Source: Simkaniaceae bacterium (GTDB lineage Bacteria > Chlamydiota > Chlamydiia > Chlamydiales > Simkaniaceae). From it: a stretch of DNA of 64,000 bases. Position 1 is the first letter of the stretch; each line of letters begins with the position of its first letter. The stretch is taken from the NCBI GenBank assembly GCA_018399075.1, contig CP073763.1:1649842-1713841 (forward strand), read 5' to 3'. Below, one piece after another: positions 1-8,302 of this stretch. The notes beneath the pieces are model-generated. The model did no database searches and was not told the DNA's origin. It worked only from the letters and a program-made list of their open reading frames with translations. A program made the translations under genes and the position numbers.

Positions 1-1103
1 CCGCGAGCCTCTAAGCGCTCATAAACGATCTGAATGGCGATCCCCACAGAGCGGGCTAGACCAAAAAGGATCGTATAGTATTCGGGATAGGGAAACCCAG
101 CGGCCGTCAGAATCGTTCCTGACATCGCATCGACATTTGGATAAGGATTTGAGATTTTAGGGTTCTCTTTTAGGACCTTAGGACCAATAGCCCTAAGATG
201 CATCGCAATCTTAACAAGTGGATCTTCTGGGAAATGCTCCTCAGCGTAATCATAAAAAATTGTGGCCCGCGCATCTTCTGCTCTAAGAACCGCATGGCCA
301 AAACCAAACACAAGTTCCTTATTCTCAATTCTTTCTCTTAAGAGAGCTTCTACATTACTTTCTGAGGCATTATCGCCGAGTTTATCAAGCATGCCATGAA
401 CAAAGGTTAGGCAATCTTGATTCGCCTTTCCATGTCGTGGACCAGCTAAAGCGCACATCGCTCCGCAGATCGCTCCGTACATTCCCTCCAATCCTGAAGC
501 AACGGCTTTTCCAACAAAAGCTGAAAGATTTCCCCCACCATGATCATAGTGCAGAAGATTGAAAAGACGGAAGACTTCTGCGAGCTGCTTAGGATCAGCA
601 TCGGGCGCTTGGACCATATGGGCAAAGTTCTCCATATACCCCAATTCAGGATCCGGCTGAGGGGTTTCCCCCCACCCTGCATGATAGTTAATGACAATCG
701 CTACTAAATGGGGAAGTTTTGCGATCAGGTTAAGACAATCTTCCTTATAGTCATCTTGACCTTCAAGCATCCCCAAAACAAGGAGGGCTGCATTGAAAAG
801 CTTCATGGGGTGTCCTTGCCTTGGCAAGGACTCGATATGCTTGATGACAGCGCTAGAACAGTTCCCACGGTTTTTGAGCTCCGTACTAAAGGTCGTGATT
901 TCTTGAGAACTCCCCTCTTTTCCATGCATTAACAGATAAAGAACCCTCTCTGGCTCCCATTTATAGAGCTCAGAAATAGGCCGACCACGATAAAAAAGGC
1001 CTTTAATCGGGTCTACCGAAGAGGTCGTGCAATAGCCAACAGGATAGCCTCGCATTCCTGTCTCGAGTTGGTCTTTGGTAATCTCAAAAAGAACATCGCT
1101 CAT
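1..1103 (-). CDS. gltA: citrate synthase, C-terminus cut off by window edge
   Basis: Condenses oxaloacetate and acetyl-CoA in the cytoplasmic TCA cycle. The reading frame runs open from an ATG at 1103 to the first base, so about 367 residues are visible and the end is missing. The three catalytic residues are in place: His in GPRHGKANQ, His in GFGHAVLR and Asp in NVDAMSG. These contexts, and YYTILFGLARSVG near the end, look like the mitochondrial (eukaryotic-type) citrate synthases rather than the E. coli hexameric type. It starts 9 nt after the malate dehydrogenase stop, so the two are probably co-transcribed. Family call is secure; the subtype call is by eye. Confidence 0.93.
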   Translation of the reverse strand, partial: MSDVLFEITKDQLETGMRGYPVGYCTTSSVDPIKGLFYRGRPISELYKWEPERVLYLLMHGKEGSSQEITTFSTELKNRGNCSSAVIKHIESLPRQGHPMKLFNAALLVLGMLEGQDDYKEDCLNLIAKLPHLVAIVINYHAGWGETPQPDPELGYMENFAHMVQAPDADPKQLAEVFRLFNLLHYDHGGGNLSAFVGKAVASGLEGMYGAICGAMCALAGPRHGKANQDCLTFVHGMLDKLGDNASESNVEALLRERIENKELVFGFGHAVLRAEDARATIFYDYAEEHFPEDPLVKIAMHLRAIGPKVLKENPKISNPYPNVDAMSGTILTAAGFPYPEYYTILFGLARSVGIAIQIVYERLEAR

Positions 1104-1112
1104 GATTTATCC

Positions 1113-2087
1113 CTATTTTAATAGATGCGCAACAGCATCTCTTTCTTCTAACAGTTCTTTTTCTGTTGCTGCAAGCATTTCTTTAAGGAAAGGATCGATT
1201 TCAAACCCTTGAACAATCTCAACCTTTCCAGGACTTGTCATTTTGCAAGGAAATGAAAAGATCAACCCTTCACTCATTCCATAGGGATTTCCATCAGAAC
1301 AAATGCATGAGGAGAAGGTGGAACCTTTATAATACAGAGAATGAATCCCACTTAAGATGGCATTGGCTGCAGAGGCTGCAGAAGACTTTCCGCGCGCCGC
1401 AATAACTGCAGCTCCCCTCTTTTGCACGGTTTCAAAAAACTCTCCTTCAAGCCAACCCCGATCAGTGATCACATCGGTCGCTTTCTTTCCACCAATCCTT
1501 GTATTCACAAAATCGGGAACTTGAGTTGCAGAATGATTACCCCAAATAATGACATTTTCAACAGTATCGATATCAACGTCTGCTTTTTTAGCGAGTTGAT
1601 ACTGCGCCCTGTTTTGATCAAGTCTAGTCATGGCATGAAAATTTTCCCTGGGAATATTTGGAGCATTATGCATGGTAATCAGACAGTTCGTATTGCACGG
1701 ATTCCCCACAACAAAGACCATCACATCTTTAGAGGCTGCATTATTGAGAGCTTTTCCCTGACCAACGAAAATCTTTCCATTTTCAGTCAGAAGATCTTTC
1801 CGTTCCATTCCAGGACCGCGTGGTTTTGCTCCCACAAGAATGGCAACATCAACAGAGCCAAAAACCTCTTCAGGATCACTTCCGATCTTAATCTCTTTCA
1901 AATGAGGAAAGCCGCAATCTTCGAGCTCCATGACGACCCCTTTAAGGGCCTCTACCCCTTGGGGAACTTCTAAGATATGAAGAGCAATCGGCTCATTTTT
2001 TCCAAATAATTCACCACTTGCAATTCTAAAAAGGAGGCTATAAGCAATCTGCCCTCCGCCGCCTGTTACAGCTATTCGCTTGACCAT
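1113..2087 (-). CDS. mdh: malate dehydrogenase
   Basis: NAD-dependent oxidation of malate to oxaloacetate, feeding the adjacent citrate synthase. The 324 residues match the usual size. The N-terminal dinucleotide loop reads [14 protein letters not shown], the substrate Arg/Asp pair lies in MTRLDQNRA and the catalytic His in IWGNHSATQ. It resembles the cytosolic/chloroplast-type malate dehydrogenases more than the lactate-dehydrogenase-like type. A good Shine-Dalgarno (AGGAGTG) precedes the ATG. An inverted repeat (2105-2134) sits in the presumed promoter upstream. Confidence 0.95.
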   Translation of the reverse strand: MVKRIAVTGGGGQIAYSLLFRIASGELFGKNEPIALHILEVPQGVEALKGVVMELEDCGFPHLKEIKIGSDPEEVFGSVDVAILVGAKPRGPGMERKDLLTENGKIFVGQGKALNNAASKDVMVFVVGNPCNTNCLITMHNAPNIPRENFHAMTRLDQNRAQYQLAKKADVDIDTVENVIIWGNHSATQVPDFVNTRIGGKKATDVITDRGWLEGEFFETVQKRGAAVIAARGKSSAASAANAILSGIHSLYYKGSTFSSCICSDGNPYGMSEGLIFSFPCKMTSPGKVEIVQGFEIDPFLKEMLAATEKELLEERDAVAHLLK

Positions 2088-2104
2088 ATTTCACTCCTGT
2101 TTGA

Positions 2105-2134
2105 AATAGTCTATTAAAAGGTTTATTGACTATT
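2105..2134. promoter_or_regulatory. 7-bp inverted repeat upstream of mdh
   Basis: AATAGTC (2105-2111) and GACTATT (2128-2134) form a perfect inverted repeat with a 16-nt spacer. It lies 18-47 nt before the mdh start, overlapping a plausible minus-strand promoter (TTGAAG, 18 nt, TTAATA). It could be an operator or chance symmetry in AT-rich DNA. Confidence 0.3.
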
Positions 2135-2156
2135 CCTTCAAGTGAAACATTTCCTC

Positions 2157-2990
2157 TTATTCTGGAGATTGCTCATCATTATTGTTGGAACTAAAGAGAG
2201 CCTTAAGCATATTCGAACAGGTACCAATCATCATCTGATTTGTGAAGATTTGATGGATCTGGTAGTTATTTTGCTTCATCACCTCTGCTACCCCCCATAA
2301 AGATAACAGAACTACAGTTGTCTCAATAATGGTCCAGATTTTGGGCTGCTTTTGTTCCATCTCAATAGATTGTTTATCTAAGCTTTTCAGAATGGTGGTG
2401 GCACATAAGCTAATAGTTATACCAACAGCTCCAAAGGTAAAAGCATCCTTAAACGATGGGGAAATATAAGTAGGATCAAACCATTGATATAGACGATCAC
2501 CAAAGACATTTCTACCAAACCAAGCCCCTGAACCTATTAATATACCAACCATGGAACCGATAGCACCTGCCATGATGGGTAATACAGTAACATTTCCTGG
2601 ATCATTCACCCCTATTGCATAAAGAGCTGCAGCTTGATAAATAAACTTTTGATCCATCGGCATGTAGCAATTGGAGAAAGCTTCAGCTAGCTTAACAAAA
2701 GCAAAGGTTCTTAAGGCAATCATTGTCATTTTAAAAGCGAACGGATAAGAACTGCTAAGTTTGGTAGAGTGTCCATCGATTTCTTCAACAGTGCGCGCAC
2801 CGAGCTCTACAACTAGCGCAGGAGCTCCCAAAGCTAGCGCTTCTTTAAACAGAGGAAGGGTATAAGAAGAATCAAAATGTTGAATCCACTGATTGATTCC
2901 TGTTTTGTTTTGGACCCATCCTAAAGCCGCGGATGTTCCTCCAACCAAAGCTCCATAACCTAGTCCACCCTGAATAATATTAACTGCCAT
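2157..2990 (-). CDS. hypothetical multi-span membrane protein with internal duplication
   Basis: I do not recognise the family. The 277-residue protein has several glycine-rich hydrophobic stretches and a polar, acidic C-terminus. Two segments look duplicated: residues about 9-64 and 141-196 share a Gly-rich helix, then a W/F-D-x-x-Y-x-x-P-x-F-K-[DE]-A pattern followed by GA (compare HFDSSYTLPLFKEALALGA with WFDPTYISPSFKDAFTFGA). No signal peptide is obvious. It is divergent from purU across 109 nt and separate from mdh. A membrane or inclusion-membrane role is possible but unsupported. Confidence 0.75.
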   Translation of the reverse strand: MAVNIIQGGLGYGALVGGTSAALGWVQNKTGINQWIQHFDSSYTLPLFKEALALGAPALVVELGARTVEEIDGHSTKLSSSYPFAFKMTMIALRTFAFVKLAEAFSNCYMPMDQKFIYQAAALYAIGVNDPGNVTVLPIMAGAIGSMVGILIGSGAWFGRNVFGDRLYQWFDPTYISPSFKDAFTFGAVGITISLCATTILKSLDKQSIEMEQKQPKIWTIIETTVVLLSLWGVAEVMKQNNYQIHQIFTNQMMIGTCSNMLKALFSSNNNDEQSPE

Positions 2991-3099
2991 TTGATCTTTC
3001 TATACGTTAAAATAAAGGAAATTATAGTATTTTTTCACATTTTTCCCTAGCACTTGTTTCTCGTGCAAAAAATCTCTAAGTCTGATATCTTTATGAGCC

Positions 3100-3954
3100 A
3101 TGGAAAAAAAAGAATATATCTTAAACCTTTCTTGCAATGACCAGGTTGGGATTGTGGCGGCTGTCACAGGATCTATGGCTGAGATGGGACTCTTTATTTT
3201 AGAGCTCTCTCAATTCAGCGACCCTTCGACTGAAAAATTCTTTATGCGGATCCATTTTGAGACGACGAAGGAAATTTCAGAAGATGCGATTACTCAGAAC
3301 TTTGGCGTTGTTTCAGAAAAGTTTAAGATGAGCTGGGATCTTCATGACACCGAATTCCGCCCAAAAGTTATTTTAATGGTTTCAAAGCATAGCCACTGTT
3401 TAAACGATCTTCTTCACAGATGGTCAACTGGCAATCTCCCTATTGACATTGCTGCCGTTGTTTCTAACCATGAAGACTTGAAAAAAATGGCCTCTTGGTA
3501 TGAGGTTCCCTTTCACTATTTTCCTGTCACCCCTGAAACTAAAAAAGAGCAAGAAGAGAAACTCCTTCAGCTCGTTGAAAAAGAAGGGGGCGATCTTGTC
3601 GTTCTGGCCCGCTACATGCAAATTTTAAGTGATACCCTTTGCCAAAAAATGTCAGGACGCATCATCAATATTCACCACTCCTTCCTACCTAGCTTTAAGG
3701 GAGCTAAACCTTACCATCAAGCCTTTGATCGCGGGGTGAAAATCATTGGTGCTACAGCGCACTATGTCACAGCTGATTTGGATGAAGGACCTATTATCGA
3801 TCAAGAAACGGCGCGCGTCCGCCATGACCAATCGGCCAAAGAGCTTGTCCGAATGGGGCAAGATGTAGAATGCCAAGTCCTTGCACGGGCAGTTAAGTGG
3901 CATGTTGAGCAGCGGGTCATTATCAACAACCATAAAACGGTTGTTTTCAACTAA
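3100..3954 (+). CDS. purU: formyltetrahydrofolate deformylase
   Basis: Hydrolyses 10-formyl-THF to formate and THF, balancing the one-carbon folate pool. At 284 residues it is the normal family length. Residues 1-85 form an ACT-type regulatory domain (NLSCNDQVGIVAAVTG), and the rest a formyltransferase fold with NIHHSFLPSFKGAKPYHQA and the catalytic Asp in TADLDEGPIIDQ. It stands alone in its direction after a divergent membrane protein; no purine synthesis genes are nearby. Confidence 0.93.
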   Translation: MEKKEYILNLSCNDQVGIVAAVTGSMAEMGLFILELSQFSDPSTEKFFMRIHFETTKEISEDAITQNFGVVSEKFKMSWDLHDTEFRPKVILMVSKHSHCLNDLLHRWSTGNLPIDIAAVVSNHEDLKKMASWYEVPFHYFPVTPETKKEQEEKLLQLVEKEGGDLVVLARYMQILSDTLCQKMSGRIINIHHSFLPSFKGAKPYHQAFDRGVKIIGATAHYVTADLDEGPIIDQETARVRHDQSAKELVRMGQDVECQVLARAVKWHVEQRVIINNHKTVVFN

Positions 3955-4023
3955 AACTCCTTTTATTTATTAGATATATGACTCAAAAATTGAAGAAATC
4001 AACTTTTAAGGCTGGATAGATTC

Positions 4024-4512
4024 ATGGAACCTAAAACCCCTTCAATAACTGCTATTCATGATCATACCTACCGGATTTTTCCGAATGATCTCAATGCTCA
4101 AGGAACCGTTTTCGGTGGTCTCATCATGGCAGAAGCTGATCGCCTTGCTCATATTGTTGCTGAAAGACATAGCGGGCGGATCTGTGTAACCGCTTCAGTT
4201 GATTCTATTCAGTTCCACGCCCCAGCAGGACATGGCGACAACTTGATATTTAAATCTTCAATTAACAGGGCCTGGCACACGTCGATGGAAGTGGGTGTTA
4301 AAGTGATGGCTGAAGAACGGACTACCATGGAGCGTAAACATATTGTTACAGCTTATTTGACCTTTGTTGCTCTCGATGATTATGGACGCCCTACAGGGGT
4401 TCCTCCTGTCTCCCCGAAAACAGCAGTTGAAAAAAGACGCTTCGATGAAGCTGACAAACGGCGCGCTGCACGTATTAGTTTTAAAAAAATTGGTAAAAAA
4501 GGTTCTCAATAA
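4024..4512 (+). CDS. acyl-CoA thioesterase, hotdog fold (YciA/BFIT-like)
   Basis: Predicted to hydrolyse acyl-CoA thioesters. The 162-residue single hotdog domain carries the family signature NDLNAQGTVFGGLIMAEADRLA, with the catalytic Asn/Asp positions, and the later segment VTASVDSIQFHAP. The C-terminus is a short basic tail. It begins a run of seven same-strand genes up to tgt (8220), 27 nt before bolA, though its chemistry does not obviously link to them. Natural acyl chain length cannot be read from the sequence. Confidence 0.85.
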   Translation: MEPKTPSITAIHDHTYRIFPNDLNAQGTVFGGLIMAEADRLAHIVAERHSGRICVTASVDSIQFHAPAGHGDNLIFKSSINRAWHTSMEVGVKVMAEERTTMERKHIVTAYLTFVALDDYGRPTGVPPVSPKTAVEKRRFDEADKRRAARISFKKIGKKGSQ

Positions 4513-4539
4513 CCGCTCTTTGCTCTATAATCCTACAGC

Positions 4540-4791
4540 ATGATTGAAGCGAGTCAAATTATCAGTGCGATCCTAGTTGCTATTGATGGAGCCACTATTC
4601 AGGTGATGAACCCTAGAAATGATGGTCTCCATTTCGATGCAATTGTGATCTCTTCCCATTTTTCGGGAAAAAGTCTTGTTGAACAACACCAAATGGTGAT
4701 GGCTCCATTAAAAGAGCTCTTTGCCTCTAAGCTTCATGCCCTAAGTTTAAAAACCTATACACCTGAAGAGTGGGAAAAAATAGACCAATGA
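4540..4791 (+). CDS. BolA/IbaG-family protein
   Basis: BolA proteins pair with CGFS monothiol glutaredoxins to hold and deliver [2Fe-2S] clusters. The 83-residue protein has the class-II KH-like BolA fold pattern, with GLHFDAIVISSHFSGKSLVEQHQMV containing the conserved His before the helix. Its stop overlaps the start of a CGFS glutaredoxin (ATGA), the classic partner, which strongly supports the assignment. Confidence 0.88.
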   Translation: MIEASQIISAILVAIDGATIQVMNPRNDGLHFDAIVISSHFSGKSLVEQHQMVMAPLKELFASKLHALSLKTYTPEEWEKIDQ

Positions 4792-5102
4792 GTGACGTCC
4801 AAGAAACAATTAAAAAAGACATTGAAACATATCATGTGATCCTTTTTATGAAAGGATCAAAACTGATGCCCCACTGCGGTTTTTCTGCTCGCGTTGTCGA
4901 AGTTCTTAACCAACATGGGATTGAATACGAAACGCGTGATGTCCTAAAGGACGATGAATTGCGGCAAGGAATCAAAGAATTCTCGAACTGGCCCACCTTG
5001 CCCCAGCTTTATATCAAAGGAAATTTCATCGGAGGCTGCGATATCGTCCTGCAACTCCACGAAGAAGGCAAACTTGAAACACTCCTAAAAAAGAGGTCAT
5101 AA
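4788..5102 (+). CDS. grxD: monothiol glutaredoxin, CGFS type
   Basis: Carries and transfers [2Fe-2S] clusters. The 104-residue protein has the active-site CGFS within MPHCGFSARVVEVL, then WPTLPQLYIKGNFIGGCDIV, the glutathione-binding TVP-like region and GG motif. I chose the ATG at 4788 because it overlaps the bolA stop as ATGA and gives the usual N-terminus; the in-frame ATG at 4770 would add six atypical residues. It overlaps the next small gene by one base. Confidence 0.94.
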   Translation: MSDVQETIKKDIETYHVILFMKGSKLMPHCGFSARVVEVLNQHGIEYETRDVLKDDELRQGIKEFSNWPTLPQLYIKGNFIGGCDIVLQLHEEGKLETLLKKRS

Positions 5103-5344
5103 TGTCTCTCGAAGCTTTAATTCGTCCTATAGGATCACCACAAACAGAAAGAACTAGATTACATCGAACAGATTGTTGCAGCGCCCTTTTACGTCTTACA
5201 TTTGAAGCAAAAACTGGATATCTCACACAAGCTCAAATTTTAACGCAAAAAGCATTCCTACTTGCTCATATGTCTCCAAGTAGAATTTGTCATACTTGCC
5301 ATTATGCTTTTACAGCAATGCCAATTCAAACGGAAAATCAATAG
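5102..5344 (+). CDS. small cysteine-containing hypothetical protein
   Basis: Unrecognised 80-residue protein. A good Shine-Dalgarno (GAGG, 5 nt spacing), a one-base overlap with grxD (TAATG) and a 2-nt gap to the MscS gene support it as real. It carries a CC pair near residue 26 and CHTCHYAF near the C-terminus, a possible thiol or metal site. The position directly after BolA and CGFS glutaredoxin suggests, but does not prove, a link with iron-sulfur or thiol chemistry. Confidence 0.65.
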   Translation: MSLEALIRPIGSPQTERTRLHRTDCCSALLRLTFEAKTGYLTQAQILTQKAFLLAHMSPSRICHTCHYAFTAMPIQTENQ

Positions 5345-5346
5345 TA

Positions 5347-6438
5347 ATGGATGATCAGGCAACAGAGATAACAAATCTTTTTCTTCATCGAGGATGGATG
5401 ATTCCTGTCTTGATCATTATTGCCCTTACCCTCCTTGTTCATTTTATTATCAGTCGTTTTTACAAAAGGGTTTATCCCCGCTTAGAAAGAACTAATCTTG
5501 CTTGGGATTCTTCCCTTTTAAAATCTCTCATACGCCCCCTGAAAGTGTTTATATGGATTTTAGGACTTACTTTTTCCATCCAAGTCCTAGCCTTTCATAT
5601 GGATCATGAAGACTTTATCGATCTATTTAGACCCCTTCGTGACCTATTATTTGTCTTTACAATGCTTTGGTTCTCCCTTCGTTTCATAAAAAATATGGAG
5701 ATAGAACACTCAAGGGACCAGCGATCAAAAAAGAAACGCTTTGACAAGACAACAGTACGAGCTGTTTGTCAAATCTCTAGAGTTATAGCCATCATGCTTG
5801 CGGCCCTAGTTTTTCTTCAAACGCGGAACGTTAACCTCTCTGCAGTCCTTGCATTTGGTGGTGCCGGAGGTTTAATTGTTGGTTTGGCAGCAAAAGATCT
5901 ATTGGGAAACTTTTTTGGGGGTTTAATGATTTATTTAGACCGCCCTTTTTCAGTGGGCGATTGGATTCAATCCCCTGATAGAGAAATTGAGGGTTATGTT
6001 GAAAATATTGGGTGGCGACTCACCCGAATCCGGACCTTTGCAAAACGACCTATTTACGTCCCAAATGGGATCTTTTCAAACATCTCAGTTATTAACCCCT
6101 CTCGGATGTCTAATCGACAAATAAAAACCCGCGTTGGGATTCGATATGATGATGCCCCAAAAATGGATGTGATCGTGAAGGAAGTCGAAGAGATGATCCG
6201 CACCCATCCAGAAATCGATACCGATAAATTTATGATGGTTAGATTTGATGAGTTTGGCCCTTCCTCACTTAACTTTTTAATCTACTGCTTTACTAAGACG
6301 ACAAAGTGGGCTGATTATATGCTCTACCAACAAGACATCTACCTTAAAACGATCCAGATTATCGAAAAGCATGGGGCGGAATGCGCCTTCCCTACAACAA
6401 CGCTCCACATTCCTGAGGGTGTTTCCCTAAAGCAATGA
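5347..6438 (+). CDS. MscS-family mechanosensitive ion channel
   Basis: Inner-membrane channel that opens under membrane tension. The 363-residue protein has about three to four N-terminal membrane helices, then the pore helix LAFGGAGGLIVGLAAKDLLGN and the beta domain with RPFSVGDWIQ and GYVENIGWRLTRIRTF. The ATG at 5347 is preferred; an upstream in-frame ATG (5287) lies inside the previous gene. Larger than E. coli MscS because of extra N-terminal helices, as in YnaI-like members. Confidence 0.92.
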   Translation: MDDQATEITNLFLHRGWMIPVLIIIALTLLVHFIISRFYKRVYPRLERTNLAWDSSLLKSLIRPLKVFIWILGLTFSIQVLAFHMDHEDFIDLFRPLRDLLFVFTMLWFSLRFIKNMEIEHSRDQRSKKKRFDKTTVRAVCQISRVIAIMLAALVFLQTRNVNLSAVLAFGGAGGLIVGLAAKDLLGNFFGGLMIYLDRPFSVGDWIQSPDREIEGYVENIGWRLTRIRTFAKRPIYVPNGIFSNISVINPSRMSNRQIKTRVGIRYDDAPKMDVIVKEVEEMIRTHPEIDTDKFMMVRFDEFGPSSLNFLIYCFTKTTKWADYMLYQQDIYLKTIQIIEKHGAECAFPTTTLHIPEGVSLKQ

Positions 6439-7109
6439 ACGAGCTCACCTTTTTCATTCACATTGCTGCAATGATCAGCTTTATTATCCTTGCTCTCCGC
6501 ATTGGGAGAGAGGCGCTCATTGCTGTCATTGTTGTTCAAGTCATTCTTGCCAATCTTTTTGTAACAAAACAGATGAATCTCTTTAGCCTCGATATCACCT
6601 GTTCAGAAGTTTATACTGTAGGAGCCATTTTTTCCCTTAATCTATTGCAAACCTATTTCGGAAAAAAGGCGGCAAATAAAACGTTGTGGATTGTTTTTTT
6701 TCTTCTATTCTTTGTCATCATTATGTCGCAGTTCCAAATCCGTTATCTCCCCTCTAAATACGATTCGATGCATCCCGCTTTTGCAGCCATTTTAGGCTAT
6801 ACACCACGCATCATGATCACCTCTTTTTTCTGCGCCTTTTCGATGCAAAAACTCGATATGGAACTTTTTGGATACCTGAAAAGGAAGTTCACAAAACTCC
6901 CCTTTTTTATCCCGTTTGCCTGCGCCTCTCTAATCACTCAATTTCTAGATACAGTTCTATTCAGCTTCATTGCCCTCTATGGAATAGTTCATAGTATGAA
7001 AGATATCATTATGATGAGCTATCTCGTCAAAGTGACTGTTATCTTTTCGATTGCCCCTTTCACGATCCTTGTAAAACGGTTGATTCGTCATGACCCTGTT
7101 CAAGTTTGA
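6435..7109 (+). CDS. yhhQ: queuosine-precursor transporter (VUT/YhhQ family)
   Basis: Integral membrane carrier for queuine or 7-deazaguanine precursors. The 224-residue protein has about six hydrophobic spans and the family pattern with ANLFVTKQMNLFSLDITCSEVYTVGAIFSLNLLQ near residues 36-70. It overlaps the MscS stop as ATGA and overlaps tgt by 20 nt, so transporter and base-exchange enzyme are translationally linked. In Chlamydia trachomatis a YhhQ/Tgt pair is known to salvage host queuine. Confidence 0.88.
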   Translation: MNELTFFIHIAAMISFIILALRIGREALIAVIVVQVILANLFVTKQMNLFSLDITCSEVYTVGAIFSLNLLQTYFGKKAANKTLWIVFFLLFFVIIMSQFQIRYLPSKYDSMHPAFAAILGYTPRIMITSFFCAFSMQKLDMELFGYLKRKFTKLPFFIPFACASLITQFLDTVLFSFIALYGIVHSMKDIIMMSYLVKVTVIFSIAPFTILVKRLIRHDPVQV

Positions 7110-8220
7110 AGTCCTTCATACATCGACAAAATCGCGTGCACGCGTAGGGCGTATTCATACACCTCATGGAATCATTGACACTCCAAACTTTGTAGCGGTA
7201 GGAACCAATGGAACCTTGAAATCTCTCGATAATGAGATGGTCAGCTCGATTGGACTGCAACTCATGTTTTGTAATACCTACCACTTGCTTTTGCAGCCTG
7301 GTCCCGAAGTGATTGAAAACGGTGGAGGGATCCATAGCTTCATCAATCGAAACATGCCGATCATTACCGATTCAGGTGGATTTCAAGTTTTTAGCTTGGC
7401 TTATGGATCGGTTGCGGATGAACTCAAAAGTAAAGGGACAAAAAAACAAGGGGGTTCAGTCATTAAGATTACCGAAGATGGTGTTCATTTTCGCTCTTAT
7501 CGAGATGGCCGATCGATACTGCTTACGCCCGAAACTTCGGTTGCAACTCAAAAAGCAATCGGAGCGGATATTATTATCCCCTTTGATGAGCTTCCTCCCT
7601 ACCATATCACCGATAGTGAGCTTAGAAAATCCCTGGATCGAACCCACGCTTGGGAAAAACGCTCCCTTGAAGCCCACCTTAAGGACCCCAGGGGACAGGC
7701 GATGTATGCTGTGATTCACGGGGGCGTGGATGACTCTCTTCGGGAAAAGAGCTGCAATTTTCTTCGAGAGCTTCCCTTTAATGGGTATGCTATCGGAGGA
7801 AGCATGGGAAAGACCAAGGATCAAATGGTCTCGATGCTCTCTTCCCTCCTCCCTAAACTTCCCACAGAGGCTCCTAACCACCTTTTAGGAATCGCAGATT
7901 TAGAGTCTCTTAAAGGCTGCGTTCCCCTGGGAATCGACACCTTTGATAGCTCCTATCCGACAAAAGCAGCCCGCCATGGAACTCTTTTAACCTCAACAGG
8001 GGGAATGAAGATTACGCGAGGGCGACATAGTGGTGAATTCAAGCCAATTGAAGCGGGATGCATCTGCTATACTTGCCAAAACTACTCAAGAGCTTATATT
8101 CATCATCTTTTTAAAGCTAAGGAACTTACGTCTATGACCTTGGCTTCTATTCATAATCTCCATTTCATGGTAGAACTCATGAAGTCATTCAGAGAGAATA
8201 TATTACTTAATAAAGTATAA
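7090..8220 (+). CDS. tgt: tRNA-guanine transglycosylase
   Basis: Swaps guanine 34 of GUN-anticodon tRNAs for a 7-deazaguanine base. The 376 residues include the base-site Asp94 (ITDSGGFQVF), nucleophile Asp286 (GIDTFDSSYPT) and the zinc ligands Cys324, Cys326, Cys329 and His355. Two selectivity positions differ from preQ1-using enzymes: the DEC triad reads DEL (Leu168), and the Val of GGLAVGE is replaced by Gly240 in GGSMGK, as in queuine-using eukaryotic enzymes. With the overlapping yhhQ this points to direct queuine salvage. An insertion around residues 103-125 is chlamydia-like. Confidence 0.95.
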   Translation: MTLFKFEVLHTSTKSRARVGRIHTPHGIIDTPNFVAVGTNGTLKSLDNEMVSSIGLQLMFCNTYHLLLQPGPEVIENGGGIHSFINRNMPIITDSGGFQVFSLAYGSVADELKSKGTKKQGGSVIKITEDGVHFRSYRDGRSILLTPETSVATQKAIGADIIIPFDELPPYHITDSELRKSLDRTHAWEKRSLEAHLKDPRGQAMYAVIHGGVDDSLREKSCNFLRELPFNGYAIGGSMGKTKDQMVSMLSSLLPKLPTEAPNHLLGIADLESLKGCVPLGIDTFDSSYPTKAARHGTLLTSTGGMKITRGRHSGEFKPIEAGCICYTCQNYSRAYIHHLFKAKELTSMTLASIHNLHFMVELMKSFRENILLNKV

Positions 8221-8262
8221 GTAATTAAAATTTAATTTATTATATTTTTATATCTTTAATTA

Positions 8263-8289
8263 TGCTATAATTAACACATTAATGTTAAT
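8263..8289 (+). promoter_or_regulatory. extended -10 promoter overlapping a 7-bp palindrome
   Basis: TGCTATAAT at 8263-8271 is a consensus extended -10 element in very AT-rich DNA with no clear -35. ATTAACA (8270-8276) and TGTTAAT (8283-8289) form an inverted repeat around the expected transcription start of the phosphatase-like gene, so it could be an operator or an mRNA 5' hairpin. Confidence 0.45.
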
Positions 8290-8302
8290 TTGGGGAAATT
8301 AA

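Noticed and set aside
10..1103. Small ORFs on both strands near 446-932
   Set aside because: They are shadows of the citrate synthase frame, which is open from 1103 to the window edge.
4770..4787. Upstream start for the CGFS glutaredoxin
   Set aside because: The ATG at 4788 overlaps the bolA stop and gives the normal N-terminus.
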